Shown: positions 38,842 to 48,264, numbered from the stretch's first letter. The stretch: 64,000 nucleotides of DNA from Rhizobium sp. CF080 (GCF_000282095.2 NZ_AKKC02000003.1:1-64000), one strand, 5' to 3'. The notes: generated from the sequence alone by a model not told the origin. Made by a program: numbers and translations.

Positions 38842-39906
38842 ATGAGCCAATACTGGTCGCCGATCGTCAGCCGGCTTACGCCCTATGTCGCGGGTGAACA
38901 GCCGCGCGTTGAGAATCTCGTCAAGCTCAATACCAACGAGAACCCCTATGGGCCTTCTCCGAAGGCGGTTGCCGCGATACAGGCAGCGGCCGACGATGCC
39001 CTTCGGCTTTATCCGGACCCGTCGGCAACCGCATTGCGCGAAGCGATCGCCGCGCGTTTCGGCGTGCAAGCGGATGAAGTGTTCGTCGGCAACGGTTCGG
39101 ACGAGGTGCTGGCGCACACGTTCCAGGCGCTGCTGAAGCACGACAAGCCGCTGCTTTATCCGGATATCACCTACAGCTTCTATCCGACCTATAGCCGGCT
39201 CTACGATATCGACGTGGTCGAAATCCCCCTCGATGAAGGTTTCCGGGTCCGGCTCTCCGATTACGAACGTCCGTGCGGTGCGATCATCATCCCGAACCCG
39301 AATGCGCCGACCGGCGTCGGTTTGTCGCTTTCGGAGATCGAGACGCTGGTGGCCGCGCATCCCAACGTGCCGGTGGTGGTGGACGAGGCCTATATCGATT
39401 TCGGCGGCGAGACGGCCGCGAGCCTGATTGCCCGCTATCCGAACCTTCTCGTCATCCAGACGCTGTCGAAATCCCGGTCGCTTGCCGGCATGCGCGTCGG
39501 TTTCGCGCTCGGCCAGCGGCACCTGATCGATGCCCTGGAACGGGTGAAGGACAGTTTCAATTCCTATCCGCTCGACCGGTTGGCGCAGGTTGCGGCGACG
39601 GCCGCGGTCGAGGATGTCTCGTGGTTCGAGGCCTGCCGGCAGAAGATCATCGCGACGCGCGACCGTGTCAGCGCTGAATTGTTCGCGATGGGTTTTGAGG
39701 TTCTGCCGTCGCAGGCGAACTTCGTCTTCGCCAGGCATCCCACTTTGCCGGGCGCAGACGTCTATTCAGCCCTGCGGGCCGAAGGCGTGCTGGTCCGCCA
39801 CTGGAACAAGCCGCGCATAGCCGACTATCTGCGCATCTCGATCGGCACGGATGCCGAATGCGACCGGCTGCTCGAAGTCCTGAAAGGCCTGCCGGTCGCC
39901 GGCTGA
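38842..39906 (+). CDS. hisC: Histidinol-phosphate aminotransferase
   Basis: 354-residue class I/II PLP aminotransferase; in histidine synthesis it transaminates imidazole-acetol phosphate. Motifs: [35 protein letters not shown] and [14 protein letters not shown] with Schiff-base Lys210. The ATG at 38842, 4 bp after ispG, is preferred to an upstream in-frame codon inside ispG. It is not linked to other his genes here; rhizobia often hold several hisC paralogues, some acting on aromatic substrates, so the pathway is probable rather than certain. Confidence 0.88.
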   Translation: MSQYWSPIVSRLTPYVAGEQPRVENLVKLNTNENPYGPSPKAVAAIQAAADDALRLYPDPSATALREAIAARFGVQADEVFVGNGSDEVLAHTFQALLKHDKPLLYPDITYSFYPTYSRLYDIDVVEIPLDEGFRVRLSDYERPCGAIIIPNPNAPTGVGLSLSEIETLVAAHPNVPVVVDEAYIDFGGETAASLIARYPNLLVIQTLSKSRSLAGMRVGFALGQRHLIDALERVKDSFNSYPLDRLAQVAATAAVEDVSWFEACRQKIIATRDRVSAELFAMGFEVLPSQANFVFARHPTLPGADVYSALRAEGVLVRHWNKPRIADYLRISIGTDAECDRLLEVLKGLPVAG

Positions 39907-40069
39907 TCCGCGCGTTTTTCGCTGTACCGGATTTTTTTCGCCGAGTGTCTTGATCGGCACCGTTTTGGTCGCCCCTCTGGTTCATAACGAAGATGCGCCG
40001 GCCTCCTCGTTATTGCCGCAATTCATGGTAAATGAGGTGGCACCACTGACGACGGGGACGTTTATTTAC

Positions 40070-40732
40070 ATGCTCAAGAAAATCGCAATCGTCGCACTTT
40101 GCGCGACCTATCTTTCCGCCTGCACCACGACCGACCCTTATACGGGCGAGCAGAAGGTTTCCAATACAGCCGGCGGCGCAGCCATCGGCGCGGGTCTCGG
40201 CGCGCTTGCCGGCGGCTTGACTGGCGGGCGCCATGCGGGCCGCAATGCGCTGATCGGTGCCGGGATCGGCGCGCTCGCCGGCGGCGGGATCGGCGCCTAT
40301 ATGGACAATCAGGAAGCGGAGCTGCGCGCCCAGCTGCAGGGCACCGGTGTTTCGGTGACCCGCGTCGGCGACCGCATCATCCTCAACATGCCGTCGAACA
40401 TTACGTTCGCCACCGACCAGGACCAGGTGATCCCGCCCTTTTACCGGACGCTCGATGCCGTCGCGATCGTGCTGAACAAGTTCAACCGCACCCTGATCGA
40501 CGTCAACGGCCACACGGACTCGACCGGCAGCCTGCAGCATAACCAGGCTCTCTCCGAACGCCGTGCCGCTTCCGTCGCGAACTATCTCGGAAGCCGCGGT
40601 GGTGTGGACCAGCGCCGCATGTCGACGATGGGCTTCGGACCGTCACAGCCGGTTGCCTCCAACGCGACCTCGGATGGCCGCGCGCAGAACCGCCGCGTCG
40701 AAGTGGCGATCGCGCCGATCACCCAGGGCTGA
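40070..40732 (+). CDS. OmpA-family outer membrane lipoprotein, YiaD-like
   Basis: 220-residue lipoprotein. The start MLKKIAIVALCATYLSAC gives a signal peptide with lipobox LSAC. A glycine-zipper stretch (about 33-75, repeated GAGIGALAGG) precedes the OmpA C-terminal domain with NITFATDQDQVIPPF and GHTDSTGSLQHNQALSERRA, the peptidoglycan (diaminopimelate)-binding motif. Expected role: anchoring outer membrane to wall. GGGGAC lies 12-13 nt upstream. The longer frame from 39950 would bury the signal peptide and is rejected. Confidence 0.92.
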   Translation: MLKKIAIVALCATYLSACTTTDPYTGEQKVSNTAGGAAIGAGLGALAGGLTGGRHAGRNALIGAGIGALAGGGIGAYMDNQEAELRAQLQGTGVSVTRVGDRIILNMPSNITFATDQDQVIPPFYRTLDAVAIVLNKFNRTLIDVNGHTDSTGSLQHNQALSERRAASVANYLGSRGGVDQRRMSTMGFGPSQPVASNATSDGRAQNRRVEVAIAPITQG

Positions 40733-40761
40733 TCATAAAGGTCTGATGAAAGGCGAGCCGC

Positions 40762-41403
40762 TCAGATGCGGCTCGTCAGCAGCTTCAGGCCGGCGACGCT
40801 GTAGAACACCGCCATCGTGCCTTCGACCCAGCGTCGCGCGGCCTTGTAGCCGCGCAGCGCATGGGACGTCGAAAAGACCATCGCGTAGGTGGTGAAGATC
40901 AGCATGCTCGAGCTCATGCAGACGGCGATGATCAGCAGGATCGCCGAGGTCGGCGCATTGTCCGGCAGGCCGAGCGAAATGATCGCCAGCCAGGCAAAGA
41001 TCGCCTTCGGATTGGTGACGTGGACCGCGTAACCGCGCAGCCAGAGCTGGCGCGCTGTATAATTCGTTTTCGCATTGCCGAGGGCGACCTTGGAATCCGG
41101 CAGGCGCGCGGACTTGTAGGCCTTCCAGGCCAGGTAGATCAGATAGATCCCGCCGAGCACCTTCATGATCTCTAGCGCGATCGCATAGTTGCGGAGCAGT
41201 GCCGCAAGACCGAGCGCTGCGGCGCAAGCCCAGGTGAAAGAACCGCAGGCGATGCCGAGCGCCGTGATCAGGCCGGCGCGGCGGCCTTGCGAGATCGAGG
41301 TGCCGATGATGGCGAAATTGGCCGGGCCCGGGCTCGCGACATTGATGACATAGGCCACATAGGCCGGCCACATGTAGGGCAGATAGCTCAGGACGTCCGG
41401 CAT
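40762..41403 (-). CDS. LysE family amino acid exporter
   Basis: 213-residue membrane protein of the LysE/RhtB superfamily with about six helices. The diagnostic N-terminal segment ASPGPANFAIIGTSISQGRRAG (conserved PGP) and GIACGSFTW are present; LAWKAYKSAR follows in the middle. Family members export amino acids or homoserine-type compounds; the actual substrate is unknown. It lies 19 bp downstream of ispA on the same strand, so the two are likely co-transcribed. Confidence 0.88.
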   Translation of the reverse strand: MPDVLSYLPYMWPAYVAYVINVASPGPANFAIIGTSISQGRRAGLITALGIACGSFTWACAAALGLAALLRNYAIALEIMKVLGGIYLIYLAWKAYKSARLPDSKVALGNAKTNYTARQLWLRGYAVHVTNPKAIFAWLAIISLGLPDNAPTSAILLIIAVCMSSSMLIFTTYAMVFSTSHALRGYKAARRWVEGTMAVFYSVAGLKLLTSRI

Positions 41404-41422
41404 TCTCTTTTCCTATCCCTTT

Positions 41423-42337
41423 TCAGTTTTCCCGGCTGACGATGAAGCGTGCCGTCTCCTGCAGAATGGACGCCTTTTCGCCGTAGGGCGCAAGTAGTTC
41501 CATGGCTTCCTTCGTCAGAATATCGAGCCGGCCTTCCGCCCAGGCTATGCCGTGCAGGGCGACGAGCGTGCCCTTGCCGCGTCCGGCATCCTTGCCCGTC
41601 GCCTTGCCCATGGTTGCGGCGTCCGAAGTCAGGTCGAGCAGATCGTCGGCGAGCTGGAAGGCGAGGCCGATCTTCTGGCCGAAGAGCCGCAACCTTTCGC
41701 GATGCTGTGGCTCAGAGCCGGCGATGATCGCGCCCGCCTCGCAGGCAAAGCGCAGCAGCGCACCGGTCTTCATCGCCTGCAATATGGTGATGCCGGCCTC
41801 GTCGGGGGCCAATTTTTCCGCGGCGAGATCAAGCGCCTGGCCGCCGGCCATGCCGCCCGGTCCCGCAGCGCGAGCAAGCGAGAGGACGAGTTCCGTCTTC
41901 AGCCGGTCGGCGAGCGCGGTTTCCGGCGCGGCGACGATGTCGAAGGCGTAGGTCAGCAGGCTGTCGCCGGCGAGGATCGCGGTCGCCTCATCGAAGGCCT
42001 TGTGCACGGTCGGCTGGCCGCGGCGCAAGTCGTCATTGTCCATCGCCGGCAGGTCGTCGTGGATCAGCGAATAACAATGCAGGCATTCCAGCGCGACGCC
42101 GACCCGAAGTGCCGCATCCGCCGGGCCGCCGAGCAGGGCGGCACTCTCGCGGACAAGGAAGGGCCGCAGCCGCTTTCCGCCGTTCAGCGACCCGTGCCGC
42201 ATGGCGGCCATCAGATGCGCCGGGCGGGTCGTCTCGTCGGAAAGAGGGGTATCGGACAGGAGAGACGAAAGCAGGGCTCCCGTCTCGGCGGCGCTCTGCC
42301 GCAGGCGTGTTTCGAATGCCGTTTTCGCGTCCGTCAT
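41423..42337 (-). CDS. ispA: Polyprenyl synthetase, farnesyl diphosphate synthase type
   Basis: 304-residue class II short-chain prenyltransferase. Both aspartate motifs are present: DDLPAMDND (FARM, within LIHDDLPAMDNDDLRRGQPTVHKAFDE) and DDLLD (SARM), plus GGKRLRPF for diphosphate binding. His-Cys-Tyr-Ser before FARM (ECLHCYSLIHDD) is the pattern of bacterial farnesyl/geranyl diphosphate synthases. It condenses IPP with DMAPP/GPP for ubiquinone and undecaprenyl routes. It is divergent from mtgA, with a 130-bp spacer. Confidence 0.92.
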   Translation of the reverse strand: MTDAKTAFETRLRQSAAETGALLSSLLSDTPLSDETTRPAHLMAAMRHGSLNGGKRLRPFLVRESAALLGGPADAALRVGVALECLHCYSLIHDDLPAMDNDDLRRGQPTVHKAFDEATAILAGDSLLTYAFDIVAAPETALADRLKTELVLSLARAAGPGGMAGGQALDLAAEKLAPDEAGITILQAMKTGALLRFACEAGAIIAGSEPQHRERLRLFGQKIGLAFQLADDLLDLTSDAATMGKATGKDAGRGKGTLVALHGIAWAEGRLDILTKEAMELLAPYGEKASILQETARFIVSREN

Positions 42338-42467
42338 GGCCGCTGTTTGGCATGCCGAGTGTTGGCTGGCAACGGCGATTCACCAGGACACGCGAAGTTT
42401 TCGGCGCCAGACTCGCCTTGGCCACTTTGAACGGTTATGAAACTCAAAACGAGGAACGAGTGCGATA

Positions 42468-43211
42468 TTGGACATCACACCCGAACAGCAGGTGCAGGAG
42501 GAGCCCGTGAGGCCCCGCTGGCGACGGCGCCCGGTTTCCGGAACTCTGATCCGCCGGATCGTGCTGATCGCGATCGCGCTGGTGCTGCTGCCCTATCTGC
42601 TGATCTTCGTCTACGCGCTGCCGTTCACCCGCCCGGTCTCGACGCTGATGCTGTCGGAACTCGCGCTGTTTCGCGGATACGACCGGCGCTGGGTAAGCCT
42701 CGAAGAGATCTCGCCCAATCTCGTCCGATCGGTGATGATGTCCGAGGACGGCCAGTTCTGCTTCCATGGCGGCGTCGACTGGAACCAGATGCGCGGCGTG
42801 GTCGAGGATGCGCTCGATGGCGAGGCGACGCGGGGCGCCAGCACCATTCCGATGCAGACCGCCAAGAACCTCTTCCTCTGGAACGGTCGCTCCTTCATCC
42901 GCAAGGGGCTGGAACTGCCGTTGGCGCTGGGTGCCGATTTCGTCTGGTCGAAGCGACGGATGATGGAGATCTATCTCAACATCGCCGAATGGGGGCCGGG
43001 CATCTATGGCGCGGAGGCAGCGGCGCAATATCATTTCAAGGTGCCGGCTTCGAAGCTGAGCGCCCGGCAGGCTGCACTTCTCGCTGTCGCGCTCCCCAAC
43101 CCGATCACCCGCGTCGCCGGCAAACCGAGCCGCGGCGTGCAGCGACTAGCCGGCGTGGTCGAGAGCCGAGCCCGCGGTTCTGGGGATTACATCAAATGCA
43201 TTTATGATTGA
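42468..43211 (+). CDS. mtgA: Monofunctional peptidoglycan transglycosylase MtgA
   Basis: 247-residue GT51 enzyme polymerising glycan strands from lipid II. The TTG start at 42468 is preceded by GAGGAACGAG; no later ATG precedes the membrane anchor (about 25-50: [26 protein letters not shown]). The catalytic Glu is in [14 protein letters not shown], followed by [16 protein letters not shown] and the [19 protein letters not shown] motif. There is no transpeptidase domain, as expected. With pbpC it is the second wall polymerase in this window. Confidence 0.94.
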   Translation: MDITPEQQVQEEPVRPRWRRRPVSGTLIRRIVLIAIALVLLPYLLIFVYALPFTRPVSTLMLSELALFRGYDRRWVSLEEISPNLVRSVMMSEDGQFCFHGGVDWNQMRGVVEDALDGEATRGASTIPMQTAKNLFLWNGRSFIRKGLELPLALGADFVWSKRRMMEIYLNIAEWGPGIYGAEAAAQYHFKVPASKLSARQAALLAVALPNPITRVAGKPSRGVQRLAGVVESRARGSGDYIKCIYD

Positions 43212-43285
43212 GGTCTCCCGATTTCATTGGTCGCGTCCGGCTAAGGCCATTATGAGGCTTAGTGAACCAACCGGAGATGTGGCGC

Positions 43286-43933
43286 ATGGAAAAGCTTACC
43301 CTTTATATCGGTAACAAGAATTACTCCTCCTGGTCCCTCCGCCCCTGGATTGCGCTGACGGCGGCGGGCATTGACTTCGAGGAAGTGCTGATCCCCTTCG
43401 ATTTCCCGGCCGGCAATCCGAAATTCAAGCCGATCTCGCCGACCGGCAAGGTGCCGGTGCTGCACCAGGGCGATATTCGCGTCTGGGAATCGCTTTCGAT
43501 CGTCGAATATGCCGCAGAGCTTTTCCCGAACAACGGCATCTGGCCGAAAGCCGCTGCCGACCGCGCCGTGGCGCGTTCCATCTCGATGGAGATGATTTCC
43601 GGCTTCCGGGCGTTGCGCAATGCCTGCCCGATGAACATGCGCCGGCCGAAGGCGAGGATCGCCCTTGCCGACGGCGTGATGGATGACGTGGCCCGCATCG
43701 AGACGATCTGGCGCGAACTCAGGGCGAAGTCCGGCGGGCCGTTCCTGTTCGGCGAATTTTCCGGAGCAGATGCGATGTTTGCGCCTGTCGTCAGCCGCTT
43801 CGACGTTTATGACCTGACGACGGATGCGGAGACGCTTGCCTATATGGCGGCGATGAAATCCCATCCGGCCTGGCTCAAGTGGCAGGAGGCGGCGCTTGCC
43901 GAAACCTGGATCGTGCCGGAGGACGAGGCTTAA
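43286..43933 (+). CDS. Glutathione S-transferase family protein
   Basis: 215-residue soluble protein with an N-terminal thioredoxin-like GST domain: YIGNKNYSSWSLRPW supplies the catalytic Ser region, SPTGKVPVL the cis-proline, and ESLSIVEYAAE the glutathione gamma-Glu contact. A helical C-terminal domain follows. The ATG at 43286 is chosen because GGAG lies 10 nt upstream; a GTG at 43262 is possible. It is similar to the YfcF/zeta-like bacterial GSTs acting in detoxification or maleylacetoacetate-type isomerisation. Substrate unknown. Confidence 0.88.
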   Translation: MEKLTLYIGNKNYSSWSLRPWIALTAAGIDFEEVLIPFDFPAGNPKFKPISPTGKVPVLHQGDIRVWESLSIVEYAAELFPNNGIWPKAAADRAVARSISMEMISGFRALRNACPMNMRRPKARIALADGVMDDVARIETIWRELRAKSGGPFLFGEFSGADAMFAPVVSRFDVYDLTTDAETLAYMAAMKSHPAWLKWQEAALAETWIVPEDEA

Positions 43934-44082
43934 GCCGCATATTTCTCAAAAAATCCCGGCAGGGACTGGTCAAAGCCCGGTAGGGCATGTATAAGCCGCC
44001 CAAATTTCCGAGATCGAGACATGTCCAATCGGCCTCAGTTCCGGCCGGGGATTATGTTTTGCACGCAAGTGGAGTAACGAAA

Positions 44083-44268
44083 ATGGCTGTACCGAAGAGA
44101 AAAACGAGCCCGTCGAAGCGCGGTATGCGCCGCTCCGCAGACGCACTCAAGGCTCCGACCTATATCGAAGACAAGAATTCCGGCGAACTGCGCCGCCCGC
44201 ATCATGTCGATCTGAAGACCGGCATGTATCGCGGTCGTCAGGTTCTGACGCCGAAGGAAAACGCATAA
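44083..44268 (+). CDS. rpmF: 50S ribosomal protein L32
   Basis: 61-residue ribosomal protein beginning [20 protein letters not shown], the universal L32 N-terminus; the alphaproteobacterial form lacks the zinc-binding cysteines, as here. GGAG lies 8 nt before the ATG. The frame is open upstream to 43987, but L32 proteins start at this methionine. A terminator follows 25 bp after the stop. It is a single-gene unit next to the membrane protein and phaR, a neighbourhood often seen in rhizobia. Confidence 0.98.
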   Translation: MAVPKRKTSPSKRGMRRSADALKAPTYIEDKNSGELRRPHHVDLKTGMYRGRQVLTPKENA

Positions 44269-44292
44269 GCGTTTTCTGACTTCTATTGCATC

Positions 44293-44318
44293 AAAGGCCG
44301 GCTCTGCTGGCCTTTTTT
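44293..44318 (+). terminator. Intrinsic terminator of rpmF
   Basis: Stem AAAGGCC/GGCCTTT with a GGCTCTGCT loop, followed by a T-run (44313-44318). Confidence 0.9.
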
Positions 44319-44319
44319 G

Positions 44320-44347
44320 TTGCGCAATGATTTGTTTAGTTGCGCAA
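44320..44347 (+). promoter_or_regulatory. Two TTGCGCAA palindromes 20 bp apart
   Basis: Perfect 8-bp palindromes at 44320-44327 and 44340-44347, both preceded by G or AG, lie in the leader of the membrane protein gene. A closely related sequence occurs upstream of phaA (45527-45542). PhaR proteins of alphaproteobacteria are reported to bind TGC-rich palindromic DNA, so PhaR sites are a reasonable guess. Confidence 0.4.
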
Positions 44348-44408
44348 AGACTTGCGTAAGCAAGGCGAGAACGTACAGTCCGGCCCATCCGATTGGAGTC
44401 TTGAGACC

Positions 44409-44816
44409 ATGCTTGCCGCATTACCGCTGATGATCATCCCGTTCGTTCTCTACAATCTCGCCATGCTCGGCATTCTGGGCGGCGGCGGGGTCGCGTCGCT
44501 CGGCAACGTCATCAGTTCGTTGCAGATGGTGTCCGGGGCGGTGTGGACGATGACACTCGGCGACGTGATCATCGTGATCTCGCTGGTCTTCCTGTTCGTG
44601 GAAATCCTCAAAGCCAGTCGCAACGGCCGCGGTTCGCTGATCAACCACATGCTGTCGATGCTGGTTTTCATCGCCTATCTGGTCGAATTCCTGCTGGTGC
44701 GGGATGCTGCGACGCAGATCTTCTTCATCCTGATGACGATCACCTTCGTCGACGTGATCGGCGGCTTTGCGGTTGCGATCCGCTCGGCCGGCCGTGACGT
44801 GTCGATCGGGCTCTGA
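44409..44816 (+). CDS. Small four-helix membrane protein, unknown function
   Basis: 135-residue hydrophobic protein with four predicted helices: about 5-25 (PLMIIPFVLYNLAML), 40-65 (VWTMTLGDVIIVISLVFLFVEIL), 78-98 (LSMLVFIAYLVEFLLV) and 101-122 (TQIFFILMTITFVDVIGGFAV). The start MLAALPLMIIPF has GGAG 11 nt upstream; the longer frame from 44340 overlaps the palindromic repeats. No recognised domain, catalytic motif or cysteine cluster. It lies tail-to-tail with phaR, 15 bp between stops. It is probably a conserved rhizobial protein; no function is assigned. Confidence 0.7.
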   Translation: MLAALPLMIIPFVLYNLAMLGILGGGGVASLGNVISSLQMVSGAVWTMTLGDVIIVISLVFLFVEILKASRNGRGSLINHMLSMLVFIAYLVEFLLVRDAATQIFFILMTITFVDVIGGFAVAIRSAGRDVSIGL

Positions 44817-44831
44817 CGAGAATCGCCAGTC

Positions 44832-45407
44832 TCAGAGATTATCGAGACGGCTCTGCAGGTTGCGGAGCTGTTCCTTCAGCTCGTCGATATCCTTGGCATC
44901 GGTCTTCTTGGCGGCGGTTACCGCAGGCTGCGCCGTGAACGGCGAGAACATCTGCATGGCCTGGCGGAACATGTCCGTGTTGCGGCGCACCTGTTCTTCC
45001 ATCATCTGGATCGGCATCTGCAGGTTCTTGCTGAGCGGCGTATCGCCGAAGGCGCGCGTCATCTGCTCGCGCATCTGGACCTGCTGGTCGGTAAAGGCCT
45101 TCATCGAGTGTTCGAGAAAGGTCGGCACCACCATCTGCATCTGGTCGCCGTAGTAGGAAATCAGCTGCCGCAGGAAGGAAATCGGCAGCAACGTGTTGCC
45201 GGTCTTCGATTCCTGCTCGAAGATGATCTGCGTCAGAACCGAATGGGTTATGTCGTCGCCGCTCTTGGCGTCCTGAACGGTGAACTCCTCGCCCTTCTTC
45301 ACCATCTTCGCCAGGTCTTCCAGCGTCACATAGGTGCTGGTGCCCGTGTTGTAGAGGCGCCTGTTGGCATATTTCTTGATTATGATTTCGCCTTCGGTCT
45401 TCGCCAT
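44832..45407 (-). CDS. phaR: Polyhydroxyalkanoate synthesis regulator PhaR
   Basis: 191-residue DNA- and PHB-granule-binding repressor (AniA in S. meliloti). It begins MAKTEGEIIIKKYANRRLYNTGTSTYVTLEDLA, the PHB accumulation regulator DNA-binding domain, followed by the PHB/PHA accumulation domain (ESKTGNTLLPISFLRQLISYYG) and a Gln/Met-rich C-terminus ending in a short coiled coil (IDELKEQLRNLQSRLDNL). The ATG at 45407 follows a strong GGAGG; the longer frame to 45563 is rejected. It is divergent from phaAB. Family role: senses PHB and controls phasin and carbon-flow genes. Confidence 0.94.
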   Translation of the reverse strand: MAKTEGEIIIKKYANRRLYNTGTSTYVTLEDLAKMVKKGEEFTVQDAKSGDDITHSVLTQIIFEQESKTGNTLLPISFLRQLISYYGDQMQMVVPTFLEHSMKAFTDQQVQMREQMTRAFGDTPLSKNLQMPIQMMEEQVRRNTDMFRQAMQMFSPFTAQPAVTAAKKTDAKDIDELKEQLRNLQSRLDNL

Positions 45408-45526
45408 GATTGCCTCCTGCTCCCAACAATATGGTTTGGTCATTATCGATTGGCATGCTTCTCCCGACAGGAATGTAAGCCTAAATGACGAGGACTTACA
45501 ATCGATTTGTGCGGCGCGGCGATTGC

Positions 45527-45542
45527 TTTGTTGCGCAGCAAA
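45527..45542. promoter_or_regulatory. PhaR-like palindrome upstream of phaA
   Basis: TTTGTTGCGCAGCAAA is a 16-bp near-palindrome (7 of 8 base pairs symmetric) in the phaR-phaA divergent spacer, 126 bp before the phaA ATG. It shares TTGCGCA with the two sites at 44320-44347. Assignment to PhaR is inference. Confidence 0.45.
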
Positions 45543-45667
45543 CCCGTGAAATCTAACGGGCATTTTCGAAAGCGCCCGCAGGTGCGTCCCGGTGTCCGGC
45601 TGGCGTTTGACTCTGAGGCCAAGCTTTGCCAGTCTCGCTCATAAATATCGAATAAGAGGAAACGTCC

Positions 45668-46849
45668 ATGACCAACCCATCCATCGTGATCGCAGCTGCC
45701 GGCCGTACCGCGGTCGGCTCCTTCAATGGCGCCTTTGCCAATGTCCCGGCGCATGAACTGGGCGCTGCGGCAATCAAGGGTGCGCTCGCGCGTGCCGGCG
45801 TCGAGGCGGCGGAAGTGGACGAGGTGATCCTCGGCCAGGTCCTGCCGGCCGGCGAGGGCCAGAACCCGGCCCGCCAGGCGGCCATGAAGGCCGGCGTGCC
45901 GAAGGAAGCGACTGCCTGGGGCGTCAACCAGCTCTGCGGATCGGGCCTGCGCGCCGTCGCACTCGGCATGCAGCAGATCGCGCTTGGCGACGCCAAGATC
46001 ATCGTTGCCGGCGGTCAGGAATCGATGTCGATGGCACCGCATTGCGCGCACCTTCGCGGCGGCGTGAAGATGGGCGACTTCAAGATGATCGACACGATGA
46101 TCAAGGACGGCCTGACCGACGCATTCTACGGCTATCACATGGGCATCACGGCGGAAAATATCGCCCGCCAGTGGCAGCTCTCCCGCGAGGAGCAGGACCA
46201 GTTCGCCGTCTCTTCGCAGAACAAGGCGGAAGCCGCGCAGAACGCCGGCCGCTTCAAGGACGAGATCATCCCCTACATCATCCAGACGCGGAAGGGTGAC
46301 GTCACCGTCGAAAACGACGAATACATCCGCGCCGGTGCGACGCTCGATTCGATGGCCAAGCTGCGCCCCGCCTTCGACAAGGAAGGCACGGTGACCGCCG
46401 GCAACGCCTCGGGCCTCAATGACGGCGCTGCCGCTGCCGTGCTGATGACGGAAACGGAAGCCGCCCGCCGCGGCATCACGCCGATGGTGCGCATCGTTTC
46501 CTGGGCGACCGCCGGCGTCGATCCGCAGATCATGGGCACCGGCCCGATCCCGGCTTCCCGAAAGGCGCTGGAAAAGGCGGGCTGGAAGGTCGGTGATCTC
46601 GATCTCATCGAGGCCAACGAAGCCTTTGCCGCGCAATCCTGCGCCGTCGTCAAGGATCTCGGTTTCGATCCGTCGATCGTCAACGTCAATGGCGGCGCGA
46701 TCGCGATCGGCCATCCGATCGGCGCGTCGGGCGCCCGCATCCTTAACACGCTCCTTTTCGAGATGAAGCGCCGCGGTGCCAAGAAGGGTCTTGCCACGCT
46801 GTGCATCGGCGGCGGCATGGGTGTCGCCATGTGCCTGGAGGCCATGTAA
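45668..46849 (+). CDS. phaA: Acetyl-CoA acetyltransferase (beta-ketothiolase)
   Basis: 393-residue thiolase joining two acetyl-CoA to acetoacetyl-CoA, the first step of PHB synthesis. Nucleophile Cys90 lies in [31 protein letters not shown] (catalytic His) and [13 protein letters not shown] (second Cys) complete the active site. Length and motifs match PhaA/AtoB. It is followed after 138 bp by phaB on the same strand. PhaC synthase is not in this window, as is usual in Rhizobiaceae where phaAB and phaC are separate. Confidence 0.95.
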   Translation: MTNPSIVIAAAGRTAVGSFNGAFANVPAHELGAAAIKGALARAGVEAAEVDEVILGQVLPAGEGQNPARQAAMKAGVPKEATAWGVNQLCGSGLRAVALGMQQIALGDAKIIVAGGQESMSMAPHCAHLRGGVKMGDFKMIDTMIKDGLTDAFYGYHMGITAENIARQWQLSREEQDQFAVSSQNKAEAAQNAGRFKDEIIPYIIQTRKGDVTVENDEYIRAGATLDSMAKLRPAFDKEGTVTAGNASGLNDGAAAAVLMTETEAARRGITPMVRIVSWATAGVDPQIMGTGPIPASRKALEKAGWKVGDLDLIEANEAFAAQSCAVVKDLGFDPSIVNVNGGAIAIGHPIGASGARILNTLLFEMKRRGAKKGLATLCIGGGMGVAMCLEAM

Positions 46850-46987
46850 TACCATTGGATGACTGTGGATAATCCCGCCGCGGTTGCAAAACTGAGCGGC
46901 GGGACTATCTCCTCGCTAAAAGCATGTCAAAATGGGTAAGTATCCAGTCACACAGAAGGACCGGATCAAATCGAAGAGGGGATTCGC

Positions 46988-47716
46988 ATGAGCAGGGTTG
47001 CATTGGTTTCGGGAGGAACGCGTGGGATCGGAGCAGCCATCTCCATCGCGTTGAAAGCGGCAGGTTATCGTGTCGCGGCAAATTTTGCGGGCAATGAAGA
47101 AAAGGCAAAGGCCTTCCATGACGAGACCGGCATTCCGGTCTTCAAGTGGGATGTCTCCAGCTATCAGGCCTGCGTCGAGGGTATCGCCAAGGTGGAGGCG
47201 GAACTCGGCCCCATCGAGGTGCTCGTCAACAATGCGGGCATTACCCGTGACGGCATGTTCCACAAGATGAGCCCCGAACAGTGGAACGAGGTGATCGGCA
47301 CCAACCTGACCGGTCTCTTCAACATGACGCACCCGGTCTGGACCGGCATGCGCGATCGCAGTTTCGGCCGCGTCATCAACATCTCGTCCATCAATGGTCA
47401 GAAGGGCCAGATGGGCCAGGTGAACTATTCGGCCGCCAAGGCGGGCGATCTCGGCTTTACCAAGGCGTTGGCCCAGGAAGGCGCTGCGAAAAACATCACC
47501 GTCAACGCCATCTGCCCCGGCTACATCGCCACAGAAATGGTGCGGGCAGTGCCGGAAAAGGTGCTGAACGAGCGGATCATTCCGCTGATCCCGGTCGGAC
47601 GCCTCGGGGAGCCGGAAGAGATTGCCCGTTGCGTCGTCTTCCTCGCATCCGACGATGCCGGCTTCATTACCGGCTCGACGCTGACGGCGAATGGCGGCCA
47701 GTTCTTTGCGGGGTGA
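46988..47716 (+). CDS. phaB: Acetoacetyl-CoA reductase
   Basis: 242-residue NADPH-dependent short-chain dehydrogenase making (R)-3-hydroxybutyryl-CoA, the PHB monomer. Rossmann motif SGGTRGIG near the start, NNAG in the middle, and catalytic Ser134, Tyr147, Lys151 (YSAAK). The segment ITRDGMFHKMSPEQWNEVI is characteristic of PhaB. The ATG sits in GATTCGCATGAG with a weak GAGGGGAT site about 9 nt upstream. It probably shares the phaA transcript. No T-rich terminator directly follows; the next 90 bp lead into repeat copy 1. Confidence 0.95.
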   Translation: MSRVALVSGGTRGIGAAISIALKAAGYRVAANFAGNEEKAKAFHDETGIPVFKWDVSSYQACVEGIAKVEAELGPIEVLVNNAGITRDGMFHKMSPEQWNEVIGTNLTGLFNMTHPVWTGMRDRSFGRVINISSINGQKGQMGQVNYSAAKAGDLGFTKALAQEGAAKNITVNAICPGYIATEMVRAVPEKVLNERIIPLIPVGRLGEPEEIARCVVFLASDDAGFITGSTLTANGGQFFAG

Positions 47717-47804
47717 TCTCCGGCGTTAACCTTTGGACGGGTTTCGGCGCATATTCGTGCGTCGAAACGGCCTGTTTATATGGTTAACGGATTGTTTTTC
47801 CACG

Positions 47805-47876
47805 ATATATGGAGGTGAACAAACCGGGAAACGGGCGATGTCGCCGATTCGTCGGCGATTCGTTCCGGCTTTGGCC
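47805..47876 (+). repeat. 72-bp GATTCG repeat, copy 1
   Basis: Aligns without gaps to copies 2 and 3; by eye 56 of 72 positions match copy 2 and 47 of 72 match copy 3. It contains two GATTCG motifs 11 bp apart (47846 and 47857). It lies in the gap between phaB and the minus-strand lipoprotein gene, 20 bp after an ATGGTTAA (CtrA half-site-like) at 47780. Confidence 0.8.
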
Positions 47877-47902
47877 AGGAGTTAACGGCGGCATTGTTTC
47901 GG

Positions 47903-47938
47903 CCAAACAAAACCGGCGCCGATTGCTCGGGCGCCGGT
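47903..47938 (-). terminator. Terminator of the lipoprotein/DUF3309 operon
   Basis: On the minus strand, ACCGGCGCC/GGCGCCGGT (9 bp) is followed by TTTGTTT, 30 bp after the lipoprotein stop. Confidence 0.85.
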
Positions 47939-47966
47939 CCTGAGGGACTGGATGACTGTCCCGCGA

Positions 47967-48224
47967 CTAGCGGCAACGAGCCTCGTAGCGGCGGCCGTAA
48001 CGGTCGCGATAGATGCAATATCCGCGGCGTTCCGAGGACTGGCCGATCGCGGCGCCGACAAGACCGCCGGCAACTGCGCCGACTGCTGCGCCACCCCAGC
48101 TATTCGTCACGGCGCCGCCGATAACGGCACCCGTGCCGGCACCGATGGCGGTGCCCCGTTCAGTCGCAGTACAGGACGCGAGCGTGCCGATCATGCAAGC
48201 CGCAATCAGGATCTTCTTCATCAT
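47967..48224 (-). CDS. Small glycine-zipper lipoprotein
   Basis: 85-residue protein. The signal peptide MMKKILIAACMIGTLASC ends in lipobox LASC, so it should be lipidated. A glycine zipper (about 30-66: GTAIGAGTGAVIGGAVTN ... GGAAVGAVAGGLVGAAIG) could insert in or line the outer membrane. The C-terminus RGYCIYRDRYGRRYEARCR holds two cysteines that might pair. AAGGGA lies 9 nt before the ATG at 48224 (a second ATG follows directly). It starts 40 bp after the DUF3309 stop and is probably transcribed with it from the EcfG promoter at 48465-48489. Confidence 0.82.
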   Translation of the reverse strand: MMKKILIAACMIGTLASCTATERGTAIGAGTGAVIGGAVTNSWGGAAVGAVAGGLVGAAIGQSSERRGYCIYRDRYGRRYEARCR

Positions 48225-48264
48225 GTTATTTTCCCTTCCCTTGGTACACACGGCTACGCCGCTT

